Shown in pieces: positions 51,955 to 60,301 of a stretch of DNA of 64,000 bases. The notes below the pieces were generated by a model. The model searched no databases, was not told the origin of the DNA, and was given only the letters and a program-made list of their open reading frames with translations. The position numbers were made by a program, and so were the translations under genes. How positions within the stretch are numbered: the first letter of the stretch is position 1; the number at the start of each line of letters is the position of its first letter. Origin of the DNA: Thermanaerosceptrum fracticalcis (GTDB lineage Bacteria; Bacillota; Peptococcia; DRI-13); the NCBI RefSeq assembly GCF_000746025.2, contig NZ_CP045798.1, positions 372,001-436,000 of the forward strand, written 5' to 3'.

Positions 51955-52767
51955 TTGGAGGTCTATGCTTTAGTAGGTCCCAGTGGTACGGGAAAAAGCC
52001 ACCGGGCCATGGTTGTTGCCTATGAGCACGGGATTGATACAGTGATTGACGATGGGCTTCTCATAAAAGATGGGCTTAAGCTGGCCGGTCAATCGGCCAA
52101 ACGTGAAGCCACAGCTATGCAGGCCGTGAAGCGGGCAATATTTTTGGATAAGGAGCATGCCCAACAAGTTCGCCAGCGTCTCTTGGAGGAAAATCCCGAA
52201 CGGGTTCTGGTTTTGGGGACTTCTGCCCGCATGGTGGAAAAGATTACCGATGCCCTGGAAATCCCGCGGCCCAGTAAAATTATCAAAATTGAGGATATCG
52301 CCACAGAGAGGGAAATGAAGCTGGCTAAGGAACTGCGGGAAAACCACGGTATGCATGTCATACCTGTTCCTACCATTGAAGTAAAAAGGGATTTTCCCGG
52401 TTACCTTGTGGATCCTCTGAAATATTTTTTTAGTAAAAAGAACGAGCCCCGGCGGAAAATAGGAGAAAAATCCATCATCAGACCCAAGTTTAGCCTCATG
52501 GGTAAATTAATCATTACGGAACATGTGGTTGCCCAAATTACCACCTATGTTGTGCTGCAAACCCAGGGCGTTACCCAGGTCAATAAAGTCAACGTGGAGA
52601 TGCGGGAAGAGGGCGTGACGGTGCGCCTGGAAATTACGGCCCGTTATGGAGGCTTCCTGCCAGATATAGCCAGAAATGCTCAGAAGTATGTACAAAATAA
52701 TTTAGAAAACCTCACAGGTCTCATTGTCTATGGTGTGCACATCGTCATAAAATCTTTAGATGTTTAA
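51955..52767 (+). CDS. P-loop ATPase fused to Asp23/Gls24 domain
   Basis: A 270-aa two-domain protein. Residues 1-160 hold a nucleotide-binding domain with Walker A GPSGTGKS at 8-15 and VLVLGTSARM later. Residues 180-270 match the Asp23/Gls24 envelope-stress domain (VVAQITTYVVLQTQGV and a closing GLIVYGVHIVIKSLD). TTG 51955 is the start, behind GGTGGGGGTG. Asp23/Gls24 proteins usually stand alone and anchor at the membrane; the fusion suggests ATP-controlled membrane or envelope regulation. Function unknown. Confidence 0.75.
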   Translation: MEVYALVGPSGTGKSHRAMVVAYEHGIDTVIDDGLLIKDGLKLAGQSAKREATAMQAVKRAIFLDKEHAQQVRQRLLEENPERVLVLGTSARMVEKITDALEIPRPSKIIKIEDIATEREMKLAKELRENHGMHVIPVPTIEVKRDFPGYLVDPLKYFFSKKNEPRRKIGEKSIIRPKFSLMGKLIITEHVVAQITTYVVLQTQGVTQVNKVNVEMREEGVTVRLEITARYGGFLPDIARNAQKYVQNNLENLTGLIVYGVHIVIKSLDV

Positions 52768-52855
52768 TGAGTATCACCTGTATTCGAAAAGGAACGTCAC
52801 ATTCCCCTGGGAAAGCTGGTCTGGTATAATCATCTTAGCCTAGGGATTTTTAATT

Positions 52856-52995
52856 AGTTGGTAGTTCGCAGATTTCGGTGAACGGTGACCAGTGACCAGG
52901 ATCAGTGATCGGTGACCGGTGACCGGTGACCAGGATCAGTGACCGGTGACCGGTGACCAGTGACCAGTTAATAAACCGGACTCCGGACACTGGGC
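52856..52995. repeat. GTGACCGGTGACCAGT-type degenerate tandem repeat
   Basis: More than ten imperfect 7-bp units of the GTGACCR type, interrupted by GATCAGTG units, lie directly in front of the DnaD gene. The rest of the 52768-53027 gap shows nothing else. Related units occur at 43.1 and 58.4 kb. Confidence 0.7.
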
Positions 52996-53027
52996 TCTGG
53001 TCACTATTGGAAGAAGGGGGGACTCGC

Positions 53028-53966
53028 TTGAATGATATTGCCTTCAGTCAATGGCTCTTGGAAGGTGGACAAATTACCATACCCCTCCGGCTTATGGAAA
53101 ACTTGCAGAGTTTAAATTTAACTGCAGAGAATCTGGGATACCTCGTTCTGGCTTTAACACGGATGCAACAGTCCCTTACCCCTGAGGAATTAGCTCAGGA
53201 CAGGTGGATTAAATGGAGTCTTTCCGAAGGCTGGGCCCAGTGGCAGGGACAAGGAGAGAAGCGCACCATTTCTTTTCTCCCTCTTTGGCATAAACTTTAT
53301 CAAGCCTGGGAGGAAAATTTGCCAGCGAAAGATTCTGTTATTTCTAAAGAGCAGAGCGGTTTTGATTATGGTAGAATATTAAAATGGCTGGACCATACCA
53401 GGGGAAACCTGACCCTTAATCTCAGAGAAAAACAGGTTATCCAGGAGTTTAATCTCAAATACGGCTGGTCCACCGAGTTCATCCTTATTTTCCTGCAACT
53501 CTGCTTTGAAAGGGGCTTGACCCAGGTCCAGGCTTATCAACCGGTGGCCAAACGGGTTTATGAAAGCGGGATTTACACTGTTAACGATCTGATTACTTAC
53601 ATGAATGAACTTGATTGGATGCAGTACAAGGTGACGGAAGTAAAAAAATGTATCGGCCAGTATGGCGGGGTTACCAAACCCCAAAAGGAGATGTACCTCA
53701 AATGGCACCGCCAGTGGGGTTTTAGCCACGAAGTGATTATGCGGGCGGCGGCAGAGACCGTACGTACCAACAATCCAAGTTTCAGCTACATAGACGGTGT
53801 CCTCCAGAACTGGCGGGAAAAAGGAGTAAAAGACCTGAAAAGTGCGGAACTGGCACTCACGGAATTTGACCAGAAACAACAAACGAAAAGAAAATCAGCA
53901 AGTGATGGTAAACGCTACAGCCGTGCGGATAAAAGGGATTTGGAGAAAATGCTGGGCTTAGATTAG
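53028..53966 (+). CDS. DnaD-domain primosome protein
   Basis: A 312-aa protein with an N-terminal winged-helix-like DnaD/DnaB2 part and a C-terminal DnaD domain (KQVIQEFNLKYGWSTEFILI; QVQAYQPVAKRVYESGI) plus a second copy of the YxxxI-type motif (KWHRQWGFSHEVIMRAAAE). It acts in helicase loading at the origin or restart forks. TTG 53028 follows AAGGGGGG; the frame is open into the repeat upstream, which is not coding. It is coupled to the DnaC-like loader downstream. Confidence 0.85.
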   Translation: MNDIAFSQWLLEGGQITIPLRLMENLQSLNLTAENLGYLVLALTRMQQSLTPEELAQDRWIKWSLSEGWAQWQGQGEKRTISFLPLWHKLYQAWEENLPAKDSVISKEQSGFDYGRILKWLDHTRGNLTLNLREKQVIQEFNLKYGWSTEFILIFLQLCFERGLTQVQAYQPVAKRVYESGIYTVNDLITYMNELDWMQYKVTEVKKCIGQYGGVTKPQKEMYLKWHRQWGFSHEVIMRAAAETVRTNNPSFSYIDGVLQNWREKGVKDLKSAELALTEFDQKQQTKRKSASDGKRYSRADKRDLEKMLGLD

Positions 53967-53979
53967 GCGGGTGAAGAAT

Positions 53980-54939
53980 ATGGCCCTTTCCACATATGGA
54001 TTGAAAAGACAAAAAAAAATAGCTGAATGGGAAACCAGGCTAAGGCTTTTGCATGAAAAATACCCCCGTTTGCAAGAAATAGATACCCTTTTTTCCCAGT
54101 TTGCTTTGGAACTGGCTCTCCTGGAGATGGGTAAAGGCAAACTGGGCATGGGCAGGGAAGAGTTGACCAAGGCCCAGGAGGCTTTAGCCTGGGAGAAGAA
54201 GAAACTACTCAGGGAATATAACCTTCCCGATAATATTTATGAAATCTGGTGGGATTGTCCTGCCTGCCAGGATACGGGCTACGTAGAGCTGGGTAAGAAG
54301 TGCCAGTGCCTCTTACGGGAGGAAGCCAGCAGACGCTGGCAGGTTAGCGGTTTATCACCGGTCCAGGTGAACCAGACATTCGCTAATTTTTCCCTGCAAT
54401 GGTATGAAGATGCGGAACATTATAAGGGTATCCTGGAAAAGGCGCTGAACTTTGCCGAGAAAATCAGCTGCCGGCAGCCGGCGGGCAATCTCCTGCTTTA
54501 CGGGGCGGTAGGCACGGGTAAAACCCATTTGTGCAGCGCCATAGCCAATTACGCCCTGCAGGCGGGAGTCGGTGTAGTCTATATGAAAGTCGGCAGGCTA
54601 TTGGATCTTTTAAGAGAACATAAGTTTAAGCTGGATAAAAACGATTTGTACACGGGGCAAGGTTTGGAATCCCTCTACCGGGTGGAGCTTTTAATCATGG
54701 ATGACCTGGGGGCGGAAAACCTTACGGATTTTGCCCGTGAACAGCTGCTTTTGCTTTTGGATGAACGGATTAATCATAATTTATCCTGGGTCATTAGTTC
54801 TAACCTTAGCCCTAATGATATTGGGGCCATCTACGAGGACCGGATCAGCGACAGGATTATGGGAACCGCTGAAGTCCTGAAATTTACCGGAGACAGTATC
54901 CGTATCCGTAAGATGGTAAAGCAAAAAGCAAGTCCATAA
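53980..54939 (+). CDS. DnaC/DnaI-like helicase loader ATPase
   Basis: A 319-aa AAA+ protein with an N-terminal Zn-type cluster (CPACQDTGYVELGKKCQC), Walker A GAVGTGKT, Walker B LLIMDDLGAE and the DnaC-type sensor SSNLSPNDI and RISDRIMG blocks. It loads the replicative helicase on DNA together with the DnaD protein just upstream. ATG 53980 follows AGGCGGG, 13 nt after the dnaD stop. Confidence 0.9.
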   Translation: MALSTYGLKRQKKIAEWETRLRLLHEKYPRLQEIDTLFSQFALELALLEMGKGKLGMGREELTKAQEALAWEKKKLLREYNLPDNIYEIWWDCPACQDTGYVELGKKCQCLLREEASRRWQVSGLSPVQVNQTFANFSLQWYEDAEHYKGILEKALNFAEKISCRQPAGNLLLYGAVGTGKTHLCSAIANYALQAGVGVVYMKVGRLLDLLREHKFKLDKNDLYTGQGLESLYRVELLIMDDLGAENLTDFAREQLLLLLDERINHNLSWVISSNLSPNDIGAIYEDRISDRIMGTAEVLKFTGDSIRIRKMVKQKASP

Positions 54940-55020
54940 TCATAGAAAATGTGTCTATTTTTTTGGACAAGACGAATAATTGTTGGCTACATAGCCGGAC
55001 AGATCCAATTAAACTGTGAT

Positions 55021-55062
55021 GAGCCGGAAATCCCGCAAACCTGGGATTCTCCGGCTTCTTTG
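55021..55062 (+). terminator. terminator after dnaC-like gene
   Basis: GAGCCGGAAATCCC/GGGATTCTCCGGCTTC stem with small asymmetries and a T-rich tail. The rest of the gap (54940-55221) contains the acyl-CoA dehydrogenase leader and nothing else I can name. Confidence 0.7.
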
Positions 55063-55221
55063 GTTGTTTCATAATATTTTTGAAGAATTGGCATGAGAAT
55101 TGCATAAGAAACATAACACCAAGCAAAAAGGAGGCATTATTATTGTCAAAATAGGGCAAAATGTGTAGAATTAACGTAAATAGAGAAAGTGAACACAATC
55201 ACGAACCAAGGAGGATAGGAA

Positions 55222-56361
55222 ATGGATTTTGAATTAACGAAAAAGCAGGAGATGTTCAGAACATTGTTTCAGGAATTTGCCGAAAAGGAAGTAGCGCCTA
55301 AAGCCTTTGAAATTGATGAAAATGGCGAATTTCCCTGGGATACTGTGAAAAAAATGGGGAAGCTGGGTTTTTTGGGTTTACCTTTTACTAAGGAATACGG
55401 GGGAGCAGGCGCCGATACCCTGACCTACATCATGGCTGTGGAGGAAATATCCCGGGCCTGTGCAGCCACAGGGGTCATTCTTTCCGCCCATGTCTCTTTG
55501 GGCTGCCATCCTATCTACCAGTTTGGCACACCCCAGCAAAAAGAAAAGTACCTGGTTCCCATGGCTAAGGGAGAACTTTTGGGTGCTTTTGGTTTAACAG
55601 AGCCTAACGCGGGTACAGATGCAGCAGGCCAGCAGACCGCAGCGGTATTGGATGGTGATGCCTATATCCTGAACGGTACCAAAATCTTTATTACCAATGG
55701 CGGCTGTGCCGATGTCTATATTGTCTTTGCCATGACCGATCCCGCTAAAGGGCTCAAAGGAATCAGTGCCTTTATTGTAGAAAAAGGGACCCCTGGTTTT
55801 ACCTTCGGTCCTAAAGAACACAAAATGGGGATCCGGGCTTCCAGCACTACGGAATTGATTTTCCAGGACTGCCGCATCCCTAAAGAAAACTTGCTGGGTA
55901 AGGAAGGGGACGGTTTCAAGATAGCCATGCAGACCCTGGATGGCGGCCGTATTGGGATAGCCGCCCAGGCCTTGGGCATTGCCCAGGCTGCCCTCGACGA
56001 ATGTGTTCGCTATACGAAAGAACGCCAGCAGTTTAACAAGCCTTTGTCCAATTTCCAGGCCATCCAGTGGATGATTGCCGATATGGCCACGGACATAGAC
56101 GCGGCCCGTTTTCTGGTGTATCGTGCCGCTGTCCTCAAAGATAAGAAGAAGCCTTTCTCGAAAGAAGCGGCCATGGCTAAACTCTTTGCATCGGAAGCGG
56201 CCATGAAACATACGGTGAAGGCAGTACAAATCCATGGCGGCTACGGCTACATGAAGGAGTACAAAGTGGAGCGCCTCATGCGTGATGCCAAAATCACCGA
56301 GATATATGAAGGGACTTCCGAAGTCCAGCGCATGGTTATTGCCGGAAACACCCTGAAATAG
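55222..56361 (+). CDS. acyl-CoA dehydrogenase (short-chain, butyryl-CoA type)
   Basis: A 379-aa FAD enzyme. LTEPNAGTDAAGQ and FITNGGCADVYIVFA are the first two family signatures, and QIHGGYGYMKEYKVERLMRDAK with IYEGTSEVQRM carries the catalytic Glu in the short-chain position. It oxidises butyryl-CoA-size substrates or reduces crotonyl-CoA, passing electrons through the EtfBA encoded just downstream. AAGGAGG precedes the ATG. Confidence 0.93.
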   Translation: MDFELTKKQEMFRTLFQEFAEKEVAPKAFEIDENGEFPWDTVKKMGKLGFLGLPFTKEYGGAGADTLTYIMAVEEISRACAATGVILSAHVSLGCHPIYQFGTPQQKEKYLVPMAKGELLGAFGLTEPNAGTDAAGQQTAAVLDGDAYILNGTKIFITNGGCADVYIVFAMTDPAKGLKGISAFIVEKGTPGFTFGPKEHKMGIRASSTTELIFQDCRIPKENLLGKEGDGFKIAMQTLDGGRIGIAAQALGIAQAALDECVRYTKERQQFNKPLSNFQAIQWMIADMATDIDAARFLVYRAAVLKDKKKPFSKEAAMAKLFASEAAMKHTVKAVQIHGGYGYMKEYKVERLMRDAKITEIYEGTSEVQRMVIAGNTLK

Positions 56362-56375
56362 TGGAGGAATTGAAC

Positions 56376-57164
56376 ATGAAGATCATTGTCTGCCTAAAGC
56401 AAGTACCCAATACCAATGAGGTGAAGATAGACTCCAAGACAGGAACCATGATCAGGGAAGGGGTGCCCAGTATCATCAACCCCGATGACAAAAATGCCCT
56501 GGAAGCGGCCCTGCAGTTGAAAGAAGAAAAGGGAGCCAGTATTACTTTGTTGACCATGGGACCCCCTCAGGCTGATTATGCCTTGCGGGAGGCCCTGGCC
56601 ATGGGGGCTGACAGAGCCATCCTCCTGACCGACAGAGCCTTTGCCGGGGCTGACACCTGGGCCACATCCTATACTTTGGCTCAGGCCGTGAAAAAGATCG
56701 GCCAGTTTGACATCATCTTCTGCGGCCGCCAGGCCATTGACGGCGATACAGCCCAGGTAGGTCCCGAATTAGCTGAACACCTGGATATCCCTCAGGTGAC
56801 CTATGTAAAGAAAATCCTGGCTGTGGAAAAAGATAAAGTCGTGGTAGAGCGGGCTTTGGAGGATGGTTACGAGGTGGTGGAAGCCCAGTTGCCGGTGCTT
56901 TTGACCGCGGTAAAGGAATTAAATACCCCCCGTTATCCCTCGGCTTACGGCATTGTGGCCGCCTTTGACGAGAAAGAAGTAGAAACCTGGACAGCGGAAA
57001 CCATAGGCGGCAACCCTGAAAAACTGGGGCTGAAAGGTTCGCCCACCCAGGTTAAACGCTCCTTTGCGCCTAAAGCCAAGGAAGCGGGGGTCATCATCAA
57101 AGGAACGGCCAAAGAAGCTGTACAGGTTCTCCGGCAGGAACTGCTGGCCAAACATGTGTTGTAG
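56376..57164 (+). CDS. etfB: electron transfer flavoprotein beta subunit EtfB
   Basis: A 262-aa EtfB. MKIIVCLKQVPNTNEVKID is the conserved start and GRQAIDGDTAQVGPELAEHL the AMP/FAD-binding block. ATG 56376 follows GGAGG; the frame opens 15 nt earlier at the dehydrogenase stop. It forms the EtfAB dimer with the next gene. In clostridia such complexes can bifurcate electrons between ferredoxin and crotonyl-CoA; sequence alone does not prove it here. Confidence 0.95.
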   Translation: MKIIVCLKQVPNTNEVKIDSKTGTMIREGVPSIINPDDKNALEAALQLKEEKGASITLLTMGPPQADYALREALAMGADRAILLTDRAFAGADTWATSYTLAQAVKKIGQFDIIFCGRQAIDGDTAQVGPELAEHLDIPQVTYVKKILAVEKDKVVVERALEDGYEVVEAQLPVLLTAVKELNTPRYPSAYGIVAAFDEKEVETWTAETIGGNPEKLGLKGSPTQVKRSFAPKAKEAGVIIKGTAKEAVQVLRQELLAKHVL

Positions 57165-57175
57165 GAGGTAGCAAG

Positions 57176-58411
57176 ATGACAGTAATAATCGAGCCAACTA
57201 AGTGTATAGGCTGTGAAGCTTGTGTCAGCGCCTGCCCTTTTGGGGCCATTGAAATGGTAGACGGCGTAGCCAAGATCAATGATAAATGTACAGAGTGCGG
57301 CGCCTGTGTGGAAGTTTGTCCTGTAGAGGCTATCACCAGGACGGAAAGGGCTAAAACAGAAGAGGTCTCTCCGGAAGATTACCGGGGAGTCTGGGTTTTT
57401 GCGGAGCAAAGAGACGGGCAGGTTATGAACATCACCCTGGAGCTCCTGGGAGAAGGCAAGCGGCTGGCGGAAACTCTGGGAGTAGAGCTGGCGGCGGTAC
57501 TGATGGGGGATCAGGTGGAGAGCAAAGTTCCTGAACTTTTTGCTTATGGGGCAGATATCGTGCATCTTGTGGAAGACACGGAACTGAAAAACTACCGTAC
57601 AGAGAGCTACACGGCGGTACTGGCTGAACTGATTAAAAAGTATAGGCCGGAGATTATGCTCATCGGGGCCACCAATATCGGCAGGGACCTGGCACCGCGC
57701 CTGGCAGGGCGCATCGGAACCGGTCTTACCGCCGACTGTACGGAACTGGACATAGACCTGGAGCAAAGGCTGCTCCAGCAGACTCGTCCTGCTTTTGGGG
57801 GTAACCTGATGGCTACCATTCTCTGTGCCCAAAACCGTCCCCAGATGGCTACAGTGCGGCCCGGTGTCATGAAAAAGCTAATACCCGATAGCTGCCGTAC
57901 CGGAAAAATCATCAGAACTCCCTACCAAAAGGATCAGGTGAACGTACGTACTCGCATCCTGGAGGTGGTGAAAGAGGCCGGCAGAGTAGTGAACCTGGAA
58001 GAGGCCCAGATTATAGTTTCCGGCGGGCGCGGTGTTGGCAGCCAGGAAGGCTTTGCTGTACTGGAAGAGCTGGCCCAAAAGCTGGGCGGCGTGGTAGCGG
58101 CCTCCCGCGGTGCCGTAGATGCGGGCTGGGTACCCGCCTCCTATCAAGTGGGACAGACGGGCAAAACCGTTCATCCCAAGCTGTATATTGCCTGCGGCAT
58201 TTCCGGCGCCATTCAGCACGTAGCGGGTATGCAAAATTCAGGGCTCATTGTGGCCATCAATAAGAACCCTAATGCACCGATCTTTAAAGTGGCCGATTAC
58301 GGCATCGTTGGCGACTTGCACCAGGTAGTACCCCTCCTGATAGAAGCTCTGGCTGAGGAAGGAAAACCAGATCTAAGCTGCCAGGTGGAAAGTGCTGCCG
58401 CACAGGAGTAA
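57176..58411 (+). CDS. etfA: electron transfer flavoprotein alpha subunit EtfA with N-terminal ferredoxin domain
   Basis: A 411-aa EtfA with about 65 extra N-terminal residues holding two [4Fe-4S] sites: CIGCEACVSACPFGAI and CTECGACVEVCPVEAI. The EtfA body has SGGRGVGS and the C-terminal FAD block (GSRGAVDAGWVP-type; YIACGISGAIQHVAGM). The extra clusters suggest direct electron exchange with ferredoxin or another Fe-S partner. It lies 11 nt behind etfB, completing a three-gene fatty-acid/butyrate electron module. Confidence 0.95.
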   Translation: MTVIIEPTKCIGCEACVSACPFGAIEMVDGVAKINDKCTECGACVEVCPVEAITRTERAKTEEVSPEDYRGVWVFAEQRDGQVMNITLELLGEGKRLAETLGVELAAVLMGDQVESKVPELFAYGADIVHLVEDTELKNYRTESYTAVLAELIKKYRPEIMLIGATNIGRDLAPRLAGRIGTGLTADCTELDIDLEQRLLQQTRPAFGGNLMATILCAQNRPQMATVRPGVMKKLIPDSCRTGKIIRTPYQKDQVNVRTRILEVVKEAGRVVNLEEAQIIVSGGRGVGSQEGFAVLEELAQKLGGVVAASRGAVDAGWVPASYQVGQTGKTVHPKLYIACGISGAIQHVAGMQNSGLIVAINKNPNAPIFKVADYGIVGDLHQVVPLLIEALAEEGKPDLSCQVESAAAQE

Positions 58412-58417
58412 TTAAGA

Positions 58418-58692
58418 ACCGTGACCAGTGACCAGTGACCGGTGTCCGGTGACCAGTAACGCTTGGGGAACCGGAATAGTTCAGTAGAACCTTCATGCTT
58501 TTACGGCATGGGGGTTTTCTTTTTGGCGTGTAAAAAAGTATAATTGAGATTAGCAACAGGATGTTGAGATCGGACATCAGGAGGCAAAGCCGATTTGGTA
58601 CCCGGTCTATTCTGCGAACTGCCCACTGCGAACTGCGAACTTAATACTATATACTATCAACTACCAACTAACAACTATCAACTAATAATGAA
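58418..58692. repeat. composite degenerate intergenic repeat
   Basis: GTGACCAGTGACCAGTGACC units (58420-58460), a TGCTTTTACGGCATG-type hairpin with T-run near 58495-58525 that can end the etf operon, a CGGACATCAGGAGGCAAAGCCGA unit, then CCCACTGCGAACTGCGAAC and AACTACCAACTAACAACTAT units up to the next gene. Confidence 0.65.
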
Positions 58693-58703
58693 GGAGCATT
58701 GCC

Positions 58704-59633
58704 TTGAGAAAATTCCTTATCTTATTTTGCTGTTTTTTGTTGTGTACGGCTTGTGCCCGTCAGCAAACGCCTCAGCTAAAATTTGAAAGCTCCACGTCTG
58801 AGGACAGGATAGGGCAATACATAGAAGACTTAACCCATAAAAAGTTTACGGGCCGGCAGGGAGGAACTCAGGGAGAGGCACAGGCAGCTTTGTACCTGGC
58901 CCGTTTTCTAAAAAAGGCCGGACTAAAGCCTGGAGGTGATGGAGAAACATTTTTTCAGTCATTTCCTATCGGTAAATATGAACCTGTGTTGATGGAAAAC
59001 CGCATGACTTTCCGGCAGGTAAGCGGCAAAGAAAGTAACATCAGTGAAAATGTTCTTGGAGTTTTACCCGGTAAAAAAGAAGACGTGATTGTGGTGAGTG
59101 CCCATTATGATCATTTGGGTACCGTCGAAGGCAAGCTTTATCCTGGGGCCAATGACAATGCCTCGGGGGTAGCCCTTGTCATGGAACTGGTAAACAGCCT
59201 CAAGGGACAAGTCCCCCCTTATACCATTCTTTTTGCTTTTTGGGGTGCGGAGGAAAAGGGGCTTTTAGGCTCGAGTTTCTTCAGCGAAAACCCTACCATA
59301 CCCCTGGAAAAAATTAAGTGTGTGGTAAACCTGGACAGTCTTGGTAACCTTGGAGAGGATCAGGTGCTTTTAGGTTGGCCGGGGGGAGAGAATGAGATTA
59401 GCAAAGGGATTTTAGGCGAGTTTGAGCGGGAAGGCTGGAAGATTCACTGGGAAAAGACGGAAAAACACAGCAGTGATCATTTACCTTTTGCCAAAAAAGG
59501 TATTGCTGCCTTCACCCTGCTTTCTCCCCGCTGGCTGGAAAAAAACCACACGCCTATGGATACGATGGAAATCATTAATAAGTCTCCCCTGGGGAGACTA
59601 CTGATACCCTTAAAAAAGGGCCTGGTATCTTAA
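58704..59633 (+). CDS. M28 family zinc peptidase, lipoprotein
   Basis: A 309-aa lipoprotein peptidase. The signal peptide ends in LLCTAC with Cys18 as lipid anchor. The M28 metal site is visible in SAHYDHLG, GANDNASGVALVMEL, WGAEEKGLLGS, VNLDSLG and SSDHLPFAKKGI. It is anchored outside the cell membrane and removes amino-terminal residues from peptides. TTG 58704 follows AAGGAG. Confidence 0.9.
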   Translation: MRKFLILFCCFLLCTACARQQTPQLKFESSTSEDRIGQYIEDLTHKKFTGRQGGTQGEAQAALYLARFLKKAGLKPGGDGETFFQSFPIGKYEPVLMENRMTFRQVSGKESNISENVLGVLPGKKEDVIVVSAHYDHLGTVEGKLYPGANDNASGVALVMELVNSLKGQVPPYTILFAFWGAEEKGLLGSSFFSENPTIPLEKIKCVVNLDSLGNLGEDQVLLGWPGGENEISKGILGEFEREGWKIHWEKTEKHSSDHLPFAKKGIAAFTLLSPRWLEKNHTPMDTMEIINKSPLGRLLIPLKKGLVS

Positions 59634-59707
59634 GTCTCCCAGGCATTATTTTAGCTATTGTTTATATAATTTTTTTATGAACATCTAACGAAAGCGGAGA
59701 AAGAGAG

Positions 59708-60250
59708 ATGTCTACTACAGACTGGCAGATTATCCTGTTATCGGCTCTGCCGGTAACTGAACTCCGGGCTACCATACCTTTGGCCCTGGCTATGGGTATG
59801 TCGCCCCTCAGGGCTTTGACCCTGGGAGTCTTCGGTAACCTTTTGCCCATCATCCCCCTTATTTGCCTTTTGGAACCCTTGAGCCGCAGGTTGCGCCGGT
59901 ATCCTGTCCTGGATAACTTTTTCCAGAAGGTATTAACAAGGACCCGGCAGAAAGGTAGTGGAGTACAAAAATACGGAGCCCTGGGGCTTTTGCTCTTTGT
60001 AGCAGTGCCTTTACCGGGGACGGGGGCCTGGTCGGGAGCCATCCTGGCCTGGCTCTTAGGGATCAAACCCTTTTACACCTTCTGGGCTTTAAGCGGAGGG
60101 GTGATCCTGGCCGGCCTGGCTGTGACCACGGCTAGCCTGGGACTGGTGAAAATCGCGGATTTTTTATATGACATGGAGTATCTGGCAGGCCTGCTTTTGC
60201 TCCTGGGTTTTATCTATTTACTGTACAGGAAAAGAAAGAAAAAAGAATAA
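59708..60250 (+). CDS. small multi-drug export protein family (COG2426-like)
   Basis: A 180-aa membrane protein with about four hydrophobic helices: SALPVTELRATIPLALAMGM at the start and FVAVPLPGTGAWSGAILAWLLG centrally are the hallmarks of this family. It ends in a Lys/Arg tail. Transport function is only predicted. It is followed by the lipoamide dehydrogenase gene after 51 nt. Confidence 0.82.
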   Translation: MSTTDWQIILLSALPVTELRATIPLALAMGMSPLRALTLGVFGNLLPIIPLICLLEPLSRRLRRYPVLDNFFQKVLTRTRQKGSGVQKYGALGLLLFVAVPLPGTGAWSGAILAWLLGIKPFYTFWALSGGVILAGLAVTTASLGLVKIADFLYDMEYLAGLLLLLGFIYLLYRKRKKKE

Positions 60251-60301
60251 TTAATATGAAGAGGAGTTATAAAAGTTATAAATGAGATAGGGGGTTGTCG
60301 T

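Noticed and set aside
52856-52995. possible CRISPR array
   Set aside because: Units are about 7 bp, imperfect and without unique spacers; no cas genes in the window.
52953-53027. ATG start of the DnaD protein at 52953
   Set aside because: It would translate the GTGACC repeat; TTG 53028 has a strong AAGGGGGG site and gives the conserved length.
57232-57832. long minus-strand frames opposite etfA and etfB
   Set aside because: Shadows of high-GC-third-position coding sequence; the plus strand is unambiguous.
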